DNA from: Cafeteria roenbergensis
Lineage: Eukaryota; Sar; Bigyra; Bicosoecida; Cafeteriaceae
DNA length: 64,000 bases
NCBI GenBank assembly: GCA_008330645.1
Contig: VLTN01000001.1
Location: 1,240,001 to 1,304,000 of the forward strand
Reading direction: 5' to 3'
Under the pieces are notes generated by a model. That model did not search any database and was not told the DNA's origin. It saw only the letters and a program-made list of their open reading frames with translations. A program made the position numbers and the translations under genes. Below, one piece after another: positions 1-9,800 of the stretch (positions within the stretch are counted from its first letter, which is position 1; each line of letters opens with the position of its first letter).

Positions 1-40
1 TTGCTCGCGCGCTCACTGCCCGTGTCTGCCGTTCCTCGTG

Positions 41-1948
41 ATGCTTGACGTTCTGTCGCTGGGCGCGTGCCGGCGAGTCCGAGGTCCTGGCCTCGATTCA
101 GTCACTTCGGGAACGATCCCTTGGTCTGCCCTGTTTGTCCGAGCGGGGGCCCCTGCGTCTGGCGTTGCGCTCACCCGCTGCGTCTTCTCCCGCGCCGGAC
201 AGCACTGGGTCGCACCCCGTGAGACGACCGGGGGCAAGTCTCCTCTGGAAACCTTTGGCCTCCGGCCTCTGACGCCAAGCGCAGCGGCGTTGGCTCTCCT
301 CGCTGTTTCCAAAGCCTTCGAGCCGTGGCACGGGGAATCGGACGCTCTGGCTTCGGACGCAGCGAAGCGTGCAGCGCAAGCAGGCGGGCATTCTTTCGAG
401 TCCACCAGCCCAGCTCCTAGCAGTCGACGCCCGCGGTCGATGAGCTGGCAGCTCGCGCTGGCGCCGATGCTCGCACGGACAGCTTCCCTCAAGGTCGACG
501 CGTTGCACACAAGCAGCCTCCAGGCTGCCCAGGACAAGCCGCGTGCTGATGGCACAGCCACGCCCCAGTCCGAGACCGAGCGCCAGGAGGAAGCCGAGCA
601 GCATCATTCGTTGGCTGCGTTTCGGCGCCAGGGCCACGCAGCCGATGCCCTGTGGGGTCGAGGGCCCAGCCTCGCCACTGCCCGCGGCATCAGGTGGGCG
701 AGGACGTCCGTGATGGCGGCTGTGCAGGCCGACGCCGCAGTATTCCAAGCAATGGCGATGTCGCCGCGTGAGCGAGCGTCGCCTGGCTTTTCTCCACTGC
801 CCAGCGCGATCCTTGCGGACGCTGGCCGTTGGTGGGCATCGATGCAACCAGTCATCCAGGTTACCTCGCCACTGGCCGCCCGGCAGCTTGCATGGGCGCC
901 CTCGGTTCGTTGGATCGGCACGCCAGCTACAGCAGTCGACCCCGAGCAGGCCCAAGGCAAAGAGGAGTGGCAAAGGCAGCTGCGCAGAGCTTGCGACCAG
1001 TACACAGCAAGCGCGCCGCCGGGAGCCCTTCCGGTCTGTGCGGTGAGCCCTGGCCGCCTCGCCGCGTATGGAGGTCTTGCAGGAACGATGGGCTCGTCGG
1101 CGCAGCTTCTCCCGACGTCAGAACTGATGCCGACCCGTGCTGAGCGGGAGGCTCTCGCTGCCGGCCTCATCTGGGCTCGATCAGGAATCCGAGCACAATT
1201 GCCGCCCAACCCAGCGCCAGACTTGGAGGCAGCCGCTGAGACGCTCCGGGCATCGGGCGACGGCCTGCCGCTTCTGCGTGCCGGAAAATCAAGCTGCCGC
1301 GGCATGCTTCTCCTTGGGCGTGAGGCTCTTCATGCGTCGTCCAAGGCGATCTCAGGCCCGAGGCAGGCCTACACCATGCTGCCAAGCGCTGAGTTCCTGA
1401 GCCAAATGCCACGCCTGGAGCGCACAGGCGTGCTGACCGCGCCCTCCTACCTGGCCGAGTCGGCGTTCGGGGTCGCTGGGGCTCTGCTGTTTTGTGTGTT
1501 GCCCCTCTCGTGGATTTCGGCAGTCCTTCTTGCGCTGCTGGCTGTGGTGCAGTTCCGCGTCCGCGCGGCTGCAGCTGTGAACGGCACCGCCGCAAGCTTC
1601 CCACGAGCAAGTCCCATCGGGCCCTCCGGCGGAGACGCGTTTGCAGAGCTCGTTGCGCTGCTCACTGCAGCTGCATGCGTGACCAACGCATCTGTTGCAC
1701 TGTTCGGCCGAGGCGGCGGGTGGGACTTGCTTCTCCTCACGCCGACCGAGGCGGCAGGAGTCACCCTCGCGGCCTGCTTGGGGGCCTTGGCGTTTCGCAG
1801 GGCAACGTTTTGGCTTGTATCTGAATCGCAGGTGTCACCGGTGCTGATGAGCGGATTGCCCTCGTCGCTCCAGCTGTTCGAAGGTTTCGAGCGGCCCAAC
1901 GCGCTGCTGGCCCGAGCGCTTGTGGCGACCTCGCGCGAAGATGAGTGA
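41..1948 (+). CDS. Putative multi-pass membrane protein, 5' end uncertain
   Basis: A 635-residue reading frame from the ATG at 41 to a TGA at 1946-1948. The frame stays open upstream to the window edge, so the true start or earlier exons may lie outside. The C-terminal third looks most convincing: two or three hydrophobic stretches around residues 470-510, 535-565 and 575-600, with an arginine-rich turn after the first (VQFRVRAAA), suggest a polytopic membrane protein. The N-terminal two thirds is Ala/Ser/Arg-rich and shows no domain I recognise. Several GTGAG strings inside the frame could be splice donors, so the single-exon model may be wrong. It ends about 108 bp before the stop of the convergent histidinol dehydrogenase gene. 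Function unknown. Confidence 0.45.
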   Translation: MLDVLSLGACRRVRGPGLDSVTSGTIPWSALFVRAGAPASGVALTRCVFSRAGQHWVAPRETTGGKSPLETFGLRPLTPSAAALALLAVSKAFEPWHGESDALASDAAKRAAQAGGHSFESTSPAPSSRRPRSMSWQLALAPMLARTASLKVDALHTSSLQAAQDKPRADGTATPQSETERQEEAEQHHSLAAFRRQGHAADALWGRGPSLATARGIRWARTSVMAAVQADAAVFQAMAMSPRERASPGFSPLPSAILADAGRWWASMQPVIQVTSPLAARQLAWAPSVRWIGTPATAVDPEQAQGKEEWQRQLRRACDQYTASAPPGALPVCAVSPGRLAAYGGLAGTMGSSAQLLPTSELMPTRAEREALAAGLIWARSGIRAQLPPNPAPDLEAAAETLRASGDGLPLLRAGKSSCRGMLLLGREALHASSKAISGPRQAYTMLPSAEFLSQMPRLERTGVLTAPSYLAESAFGVAGALLFCVLPLSWISAVLLALLAVVQFRVRAAAAVNGTAASFPRASPIGPSGGDAFAELVALLTAAACVTNASVALFGRGGGWDLLLLTPTEAAGVTLAACLGALAFRRATFWLVSESQVSPVLMSGLPSSLQLFEGFERPNALLARALVATSREDE

Positions 1949-2056
1949 GCGAACCAAAGCATGGCGCAATACCGAAGCTGCGCAGTGCGCGTCAGGCTGT
2001 CGCCTCGAAGGCCTCAATATGCCTTGGACTTGGCAGAAATACAAGCGGGGATGGCT

Positions 2057-4079
2057 TCACTCATCCTTTGCCTCGGCCGCCTCGAGCTCTGCCGCGGCAA
2101 TGAGTGCGGTCGCGTTGTCTGAGCGACGCAGCGCGGCGCGCTCGTGACCGCGCAAGCCCTCCAGGCGCGCAAGGGCCGCCGTGTCGCGGACCAGTCCCTC
2201 GAACGCTTCGCGGTCTGCTCCAGCTGCGGGAGTATCGCTGCGAAGCCACGTGCGGATGCGCAAGAAAGTGAACACCGACAGCCCGCCGGTGTACTTTCCA
2301 GTGCCGCCAGTTGGGAGCACGTGGTTGGGACCTGCGCCATAGTCGCCGAAGACCTCGGCAGTGTTGGGCCCGATGAAGATGCCTCCGAATGCTGTGAGGC
2401 GGGAAGCCAGCGCGACCGAGTCCGCAGTTTGAACCTCGAGGTGCTCAGGCGCCAGACCGTTGGTGACAGCCACTGCGCTATCCATGTCAGGGCAGACCAC
2501 GGAGAGCCCCTTGGCAATGGCTACCGCGGCAACATCGCGGGTCTGGAGCGTCGCGAGCTGCGCTGCAACGGCATCGTCCACTGCGTCCGCCTGCGCACGC
2601 GACAAACAAAAATAACGGATATACGGCGCGGCCGACGCGGGCAAGTGTTTGGGGGGGGGGGGAGGCATGATCAGGCCCTGAGCTCCGCGATGCTTGCCCA
2701 AGCGCGTACACAGTGCCGCGGACGCTCATGCGGAGTGGACCAGCCGTTTTGGTTGACGATGGGGGCTAATTTCCCAAACTCTCACCAGCTCAGCCGACGT
2801 GGTGACGAGAATTGGGAGCGCGTCTGCATCATGCTCCGCCTGCGCGAGCAAGTCAGCTGCAACGATGGCGGGGTCGGCAGTTTCGTCCGCCAGCACCAGG
2901 CACTCGGAGGGGCCGGCGAGCATGTCGATGCCGCACCGTCCGGCGACAATGGCCTTGGCTGCCGTCACCCAGCGGTTGCCCGGGCCAACGATGACGTCGC
3001 AGGGAGGGACGCCGCCGATCCCGAATGCCATGGCTGCGATCGCCTGCAAGGGGCAGGGGGAGAGCGAGAGGCAGCCAGGGTAGGGAGCGAGGCGGAGCCA
3101 GCCTCGGGTCACGCCGGCGGCAGCGGGCAACGGCCTCTGCCGTCACCACCGCAGGCACGACGGTGTGGTGCATTGCACGGGGGAAGGGGGCCTCACCTGG
3201 GCTCCGCCGATGGCGAGCAGGCCATCCGCGTCTGACGCGAACGCAGCGGCGAGAGTGACGTCCGTGGGGCGCGGGCTGGCCACGAAGACACGGGCCACGC
3301 CCGCAGCGCGCGCTGTGACAGCCGTCATCATGACGGAAGAGGGGAGGGGGTAGCGCCCCCCTGGGGCGTAGCAGCCGGCGACCTCCACCGCCGCGACGGT
3401 GTGACCCGCGCGCCCGCCGGGCACCGGCACGTCAACGTCCGTCAGGGCGGCACGCTGGGCCGCCGCAAACTCCCGGATGCGCCCAGCAACGCGGGTGAGC
3501 AGCTCCTGCACCTCTGTTCCCACGCGAGCCCAGGCTGCCTCGAGGTCGGCCTTGTCCAGCAGCGCCTTTTGCCCTGCGGGCGATCCGAGTTGCAGGACAA
3601 GTCTTTGGCCAGCAAGAGTTGCATGCAGATTCCCCGGCCACGAGGGCCGCACCCATGCACGCGAGCTGCAAATACCCCACCCCCTCCAATCTCTCTGCGC
3701 CGGCACGGGGCTGGCAGCCAATGCGGGTTTGGTCGGAGCGCCTGGGCGAGAAACAACGTGCCAACGCGGCCGTCCGACGCAGCCTGAGGCTGGCGCCCGG
3801 GTTGTTCACGGCCGAGCCGGCGCACGAGAGAAGCAAGCTCCCCTCACCAGGCTTGAGATCGCCAAACTTGGTCGCGAAGTCCAGCAGGGCGGCCTCGCCG
3901 CCGGCCTTCACGCCCTCCACGATGGCGGCGCTCTGCTCGCGCGTCTTGGCGTCGACGGGCTCGAAGTCCATGGCGCGAACCTCAGTCGGCGACTTGCGCT
4001 GCATCTTGGGGAAGGCAGCGGCCGGAGCGGCGGAGGGCGACGCGGCCATGCCGGCTGTTTTGCGCGGGGTGACGCGCAT
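2057..4079 (-). CDS. HDH: Histidinol dehydrogenase (4 exons)
   Basis: Catalyses the last two NAD-dependent oxidations of histidine synthesis, L-histidinol to L-histidine, using a zinc ion. Model: exons 4079-3848, 3573-3197, 3043-2786 and 2590-2057, giving 466 aa (E. coli HisD is 434 aa). Phases agree at every junction; donors are GTGAGG, GTGAGG and GTGAGA and all acceptors end GCAG. Family motifs are in order: IVGPGN around 221-226, the zinc ligands Gln271 and His274 in AQAEHDADA, the catalytic pair Glu338-His339 in APEHLE, zinc ligand Asp372 in FGDYG, and His438 near the C-terminus. These correspond to E. coli Q259, H262, E326, H327, D360 and H419, so the enzyme should be active. The first about 35 residues are Ala/Arg/Pro-rich without acidic residues until Glu33, possibly an organelle-targeting extension (inference). 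Intron 3 contains a run of 12 G on the + strand (2651-2662). Confidence 0.93.
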
Positions 4080-4306
4080 GCGCGGCTCTTGGGAGCGTGA
4101 CGGACCCGACCCAAGTTGCAGGCTCTGCGTGACCCGGGCTGCTCGCCACGTGTGCGCGGCGCCTGGCGCGGCAAAGCATCGCTTCCTTCCTTGCACACGG
4201 CACGCATTCAGCGCCACGATCCACCAAACATGAAAAAACGGGGGCCAACGGAGAACGCAACCACACGCGCGTGGCGGCTGGGGAGCGAAGCCGGGGCAAC
4301 CACTGT

Positions 4307-5477
4307 CTAGGCCCTGCGACCCGCGCCAATGCCGCCTCGCTCCTTGGCCAGGGCAGCGACCTTGAACCGTTCGGCCCAGTTGACGCAGTTCTCGGGGTCT
4401 ACGCACTGCGATTCGCATGATGAGGGGAGGCGCTGGATCGGGTGGTGGCGTGGCGACACCAAGCTTCCACGCGCACGTCGTGTGCCACCGACGGTACCGG
4501 CGAGAGCCAGCAATCGAACGCGCGCGAAGCAGGCCGGACCACAGCAGATGGGGGCCGCTCAAGCACGGTCCAACGATGGCGGCGGGCACACGCGGGGGGA
4601 GCCGTGCGCGCCTGCGCGCTCGACTCACAGGTTCCCCTTCCAAGCAGGAGCACGACGACGCGTCCCTGAAGGCAACGTCACTCGCCCCGCTGCAGCAGGC
4701 CGCTTCCCCAGCAGCCCGCCTGAGGCCAGCAGCGCCGATGCGAGCGCCATTGAGCGCGACGAGCGACGGGAACGCCTTGAGCGCCTCAGCCTTGCACTTT
4801 GCCGCTGACCCGTGGCTGAGGGGGGTGTCAGCTAGGGAGAGGGCTGAGAGACGCGGCAGGCGCTTCGCCAGGTCGGCCAGCGTCGCAGCTGAGGAAAGGG
4901 GCGTTCCAGAGAGGTCGAGCGACTGGAGCGACGCCGGCAGTCGCAGAGATGTCAACGCCGCGTCCGAGACGCGACAGTCCGACATGTCGAGGTGCTGCAG
5001 CGCGGGGAACGCCTTGGCGAGGTCGGGGGCGACGACCGGCTCGTCCTCGCCTCCGTCCTCGCTGGCGTCGTCGTCGTCGCTGTCTCCCGCCGACGTAAAT
5101 CCGTCGATATCCGCGCCGGAGAGGAGCAGAGTGTGCACACGGCTGAAAGGCGCGCTTGGGGAAAGGAACCCTTGCGCCACGACTGCCCCTTGTAGGTGCA
5201 GCTCTCGCAGCTGCGGCCACAAGGGCTGGCTCACGGGTTCCGGCCCGACCTCGCACTCGCTCAGGTCCAGGACACGCACGCGGCCGACCAGACCCGGGAC
5301 AGCCGCCTCTGCGAGGACCAAGTTGGCGTGGTCCGATGCTGAGGCGCCGAGGTCCACGGTGGCGGCGCTGCCCGCACTGGCAAGCGCCGTTTTCAGGGCA
5401 GCTTCCGTCCACTCGTCGAGTGGAACCGTGGGGATCCCGTCGTCCGCCGCCGCGGGACGGGAAGTGGCGGAAGCCAT
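4307..5477 (-). CDS. Leucine-rich-repeat protein (2 exons)
   Basis: Model: exon 1 5477-4629 and exon 2 4405-4307, 315 aa, phase 0 across a 223-nt intron with donor GTGAGTCG and acceptor CGCAG. Leucine-rich repeats run from about residue 60 to 245 (for example RVRVLDLSECEVG, ALQHLDMSDCRVS, SLQSLDLSGTPLS, RLSALSLADTPLS). They end in a segment of the LRR-cap type seen in U2A' and ANP32 proteins, with a conserved cluster AFPSLVALNG around 249-258. An acidic serine/aspartate linker (SDDDDASEDGGEDE) interrupts the array around residue 130. Exon 2 adds a short basic tail. LRR-cap proteins usually act as protein-binding scaffolds; no specific partner can be named. The stop lies about 230 bp upstream of the histidinol dehydrogenase start on the same strand. 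The LRR fold is clear; the exact 3' exon is less so. Confidence 0.75.
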
Positions 5478-5726
5478 CGCGCCGCCTGCTCGCCCACGAC
5501 CGTCAAGCTGCTGGCCAGTGGGTGATCGGCTGGGGTCATTGCCCCGCGCTGTCGCGCAAGGCAGGCAGAGCTGGAGCAGTCTCGCTCAGGCGGACGACCG
5601 CGCGCGCGTCAGGCGCCACACCAGGACGCGCGTTGGGCGCGTGCTGAGGGCCTGTTTGCATCAGCCGGCGAGCTTGCTCCCCGCGAGTCTTGGCTTGCCG
5701 CCAGAGCGTGCGAGCCTCGGCTTCGG
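5478..5726. promoter_or_regulatory. Shared divergent promoter interval
   Basis: This 249-bp gap separates the start codons of the minus-strand LRR gene and the plus-strand small membrane protein, so both promoters must lie here. No TATA-like element or other recognisable motif was seen; the call rests only on gene layout. Confidence 0.4.
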
Positions 5727-6386
5727 ATGGCTGTCATTGTTCTGCCAGCGGGCGCCGCCTTCATTGCCGGCGTGGTCGGCGTCGGCTACACCTTCACGGC
5801 ATCGCGTCAGCGTGTCGTGGACAAGCTCGAGTCAAAGTTCGGTGAGGCGGCCCGGTGCGCTCGCGCTGTCTCCGGGACTTGGCACCGACGCGGAGCCCTG
5901 TTCGCGACGGGCTCTTTCCTTACCAGCGAAGCCAACCATGAGGCTCTGGACGCCTGCCGAGTCGAAGGATTCCGCCTTTGAGTGACTGTGCACCGGGTGC
6001 GACGCGCAGGCTACTCCTTTGCGAGCCAGGGAACGTTTGTGAGCCGGTCAGTGGGCGGACTTGCGGCAGCCCTGCCCGGCGGTGTGCTGACTTGGGGAAC
6101 CAACGTTGTGCTTCGTCCGATGCTCTCCCCGAGCAAGGAAGTGGCAGACCAGCTTGCAAAGCTGAAGCCCGAGCAGTGGCCCACGGCGTCGGCAGTGCGC
6201 TACGCGGCGCCGATCGCGGCCCGGCTGCTCATCGGCGTTTTCGTGGCTGCTGCCGCGACAGGCGGCACCAGCGCTGCCGTCGAATCGATGATGTTCCGCC
6301 CCACCGTGAAGGCCCTGGAGGCCAGGCAGGTGAAGCGCACTGTGCGCGCCGGGGAGAGCCTCTCAGGCCCGGAAGACAGGCAGTGA
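5727..6386 (+). CDS. Small membrane protein, 163 aa (2 exons)
   Basis: Model: exon 1 5727-5841 and exon 2 6010-6386. Phase 1 is preserved, with donor GTGAGG and acceptor CGCAG, and the junction rebuilds a Gly codon. The protein starts with a hydrophobic segment (residues 3-23, rich in Ala, Gly and Val) and has a second around residues 105-125 (ARLLIGVFVAAAATGG). Between them is an amphipathic stretch with a Lys/Pro-rich loop (LAKLKPEQWP). The size and two-helix layout suggest a small organellar or endomembrane protein. I do not recognise the family; a Tim17-like or peroxisomal membrane role is conceivable but unsupported. Confidence 0.65.
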
Positions 6387-6806
6387 GAACCGCGCTCCCT
6401 GGCGCGGCACCTGGCCGTGACAGGGGCTGTGTGGGAAGGCCGGCGAGCGGATCAGGGGCACCCTAGCGGTCTCTCGAGGGGATCCCTGCCTCCTCGAGCG
6501 GGTGGGCCTGCGCGCGCGTGTGTGGGGCGGCCTGCCGTCGCCGTCGGCGCCGCCAAGTGCTGCCGCCTCGAACCTACCGGCGTGCGCTCTCAGGGCTCAC
6601 ATGCCTGCCAGCCACACGCTCACGCTCACGGTCTAGTCGCGTGGCGGCGGCGTGCGGTGCAGCGCCTGCTGGGCTCTCTTTGCTGTGACCATCGCCCGTC
6701 GCACCACACCGCCCAACCATGCCAGGCGCCGCCAACGGCTCTGCCGGCGCGGGGCCAAGCGCGCCCCGCCGCGCCTCCCTAAGCACGCCTCCTGGTGCCG
6801 TCGGCC
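6387..6806. other. Intergenic, nothing recognised
   Basis: About 420 bp between the small membrane protein and the RCC1-repeat gene. It must hold the 3' end of the first and the promoter of the second. No RNA gene, repeat or conserved motif was seen. Confidence 0.4.
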
Positions 6807-9800
6807 ATGGAGGCAAGTGACATGGTCGCGGAGCCAGGGTCCCTGTTTGTGTGGGGGGGCGAGCTCCCCGGCGTGCCGCTCATGATCGACGCGGCGGACG
6901 GGGCGCAGGTGCTTGCGCTCGGCGCCCCCGTGGAGGGCGGCGGAGCGCCCGTTGCGTTGCTCGCTGAGGAAGGCATATCGTGGTTGTCCAGCTCCGGCGA
7001 ACCCGTGAGCTCCCTCGTGCAGGCGGGCCACAGGGCAGAGGAGGCAGCCGTTGTCGATGCCGACAGCGGCATTGCCGTTTGCCGCTGCGTTGTTGGCCAC
7101 TCGCGCGCGCAGCCTCCGGCCCGAGCCCCGGCTGCCATGCGCCCGAGACCCCCCTGTCCTGTTGCATCGCTGTGCAGGAAGCGGACGCCGAGTTGGACGC
7201 GGGGGTGGCGTCGCGGCTGGCACAAGCCGCAGAAGCGCAAGCAGTGGGCTGCGGACGCAAGCACCTGCTGATTCTCTCGCGCGACGGCTCCGTGTTTGCG
7301 TGCGGCGCGAACGAGCATGGGCAGTGCGGCCTAGGCCACAACCGCGCCGTGGCCCTGCCTCTGCCCAGTCCAACGCTGCGAGGCAAGCGGGTGGTGGCGA
7401 TTTCCTGTGGCGAGGCCCACAGTGCGGCCCTGACCGATGACGGGGTTCTCTTCACCTTTGGGCGGGGTTCCGAGGGCCAGCTCGGCCTCGGCCGCAGCAG
7501 CAGGCGCGGCCACTTGGTGGGGGAGAGCACTGGCGACGTGCTGGCGCCGCGATGCGTCGCCGCGCTTGAGCGCATGCCCGTGGCCGCCGTGGCGTGCGGA
7601 GCAAGGTTCACTGTGGTGGCGCTGCGCTCTGGAGAGGTGAGTGCCCCGTCGCTGCCCCTGCCCCCGCTCTTGTTGCGCTGGCCCACGACAGCGCCGTGCT
7701 CCGCAGGCGAGCGCTGGCCCCCCCCCCCCCCCCCCTTGCGCGGAGCTCCAGCAAGCGGACTGAACCCCGTCTCTGGCTCCGCTCTGGCTGGCCGCAAAGC
7801 TGCCTTTGACGGGCGGCACACCCCCTGAAACCGCTACCGCGCCCTTCGCAGCCGACCAGTTCCCGAACCCCCCCTCCCCCCCCCCGCCCCCCCCCGCTCG
7901 TCACCCCCAAGCTCGCGCGCCCATTCCACACCCGCCACCCTGCGCCCCCCCCCCCCTCTCCGGCCGCCTTGAATCGCAGGTGATGGCCATGGGCGAAGGG
8001 CAGAGCGGCCAGCTGGGCATCGGCCGGACCTGCGCCTACCGCGACAGGCCCTGTCTGTCCGCGCGAGCCGGGGGCGACGGGGCCCCCTTTGTGACCGTTG
8101 CAGCGGGGTGGGCCCACGCGCTCGCAGTGTCAGCCTCGGGAGACCTGTATGCGTGGGGGGACAACTCTCGCGGACAGCTGGGCACTGGGGACACGAGGGC
8201 GCGCGTCAGGCCCACCAGGGTGGCAGCGGGCGGCGGGTCAGGCTCGGCGGCGGAGGAGGCCAAGGCCGAGGCGAGCGCGGAGGAGGGCAGCGGCGCGGTG
8301 GCCGACGAGGGGGGTGGCCGCTTCGCGGTGGCCGTTGCAGCGGCAGGGCGGTTTCACAGCGCAGCGGTGGGCGCCGATGGGGTGTTGTTCACCTGGGGCG
8401 CTGCGCGGAACGGGCAGCTGGGACACGACGGGCTGCGCCCCTCGGCCGACGTGGTGGCGCACGCAGGCGCCGGGCGCAGCGGCGCCGACGGCGGCGGCGC
8501 TGGCGACGGGAGCGCGGGCTCGACGGCACGTGACGACGCTGGCCCGGGCGAGGCGGCGATGACGCGCTCGACGAGGCCGGCCTCGCCCGCAGCTGTCGCG
8601 CTCGCGGCGCAGCTGGCGTCGGTCGACCAGCCGCACGTCGCGCCTGCGAGGGCGGGCCGCTCTGGCACCGCGGGCTCGCGGGGTGCTGGCAGGGCTATCG
8701 TGTCGCCGTTCCAGCGGTTTCACAAGCGGCTTTCCGAGGCCGACGGAGGGAGGCAGGGAGTGTCGGCGGCTCGCGGCGGGGCGGGCGCGCCGCCGGCCGG
8801 GGCCAGCGTGAATCTCTCCGCGCTCCGGAGAGTTCCCGGCCTTGGAGCCGCTGTCGGCGGGGGCGGGCCCGACGACGGCTCCGTCCTCGGGGGTGGCACG
8901 CTGCGGGGAGGCGCTGCGTTGCTCGAGGGCACCTCCGCGTCGCTCACCGCCGCGCCTCACGGGAGGACGCCGTCGCTGGCGGCAGGGGGAGCGGTCGACC
9001 CGGTGCTGGAGCGGGCGGGCCGCAGCGCTGATGCGGCCGCTGATGCGGCGGAGGCCGCGCTGCGGCGCTGGGCAGGCCGCGGGGCGGGCGCCGCCCCCGA
9101 TGCTGCCGCTCTTTCGGCCAGCAGACGCGGCGCAACGCTGCGACTGACGAGGACGGGCAACGCGGCCGCGGGCGGCATCGCCCCGGCGGTGGACGACGAC
9201 GAGGCGCTGAGCGGCGACCCCGCTGCCGTCGTCGCTGCCATGTCCCGCTCTGTGGGCAGGGTCCCCGGCGCCCGCGAGCAAGCCGCCATGCGGGCCACGC
9301 GCGAGCCCGCAGGCCTCACCGTCGGCGCGGTGGGCAGTCATGGGGGCAGCACCGTGCGGGCTCCCGCTCCACGGCCGGCTCTGCCGCGCGAGACCGTGCC
9401 TCCCGTGGTCCTTCCTACCCGCCTGGCTCTTCCCGAGCTGGTGGGCCGCGTGGTGACGCGCGTGGTCTGCGGCGCGGGCGTCACGGCCGCGTTCGCGCCA
9501 AGCGTGGTGTCTGAGTGCCTGCCGCCCCTGGGCTGGTCCACGGGCGGCAAGGGGTGGATGGCTGTGGCTGGGGCGGGCCTGGCAGCCGTGGCAGCTGGCG
9601 CACTCCGCGCCGTCGGCGAGGCCGCAGCGGCCCTGCCCCCGCGCTGCAGGGAGCGCGGAGTGGGGCGGGCTCTGCCAGGGGTGCTGGTGCGCTTCACGCG
9701 CCCTGGCGTGGTGCCTGCTGCCGCACTGGAGGGCGACATCGGCCAGCCTTCCCCCGAGGATCTGGAGGGATTCAGTCCCGACGAAGACGCCCAAGCGGCA

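Noticed and set aside
1043-1082. Possible 40-nt intron in the first gene (GTGAGC to TTGCAG)
   Set aside because: Too short compared with the other introns (107 nt or more) and would shift the frame of the hydrophobic C-terminus.
4406-4628. Alternative LRR-gene junction at 4682/4398 (donor GTGACG, acceptor GTAG)
   Set aside because: Also in phase, but the GTGAGT donor at 4628 with a CGCAG acceptor fits the splice pattern of the other genes better.
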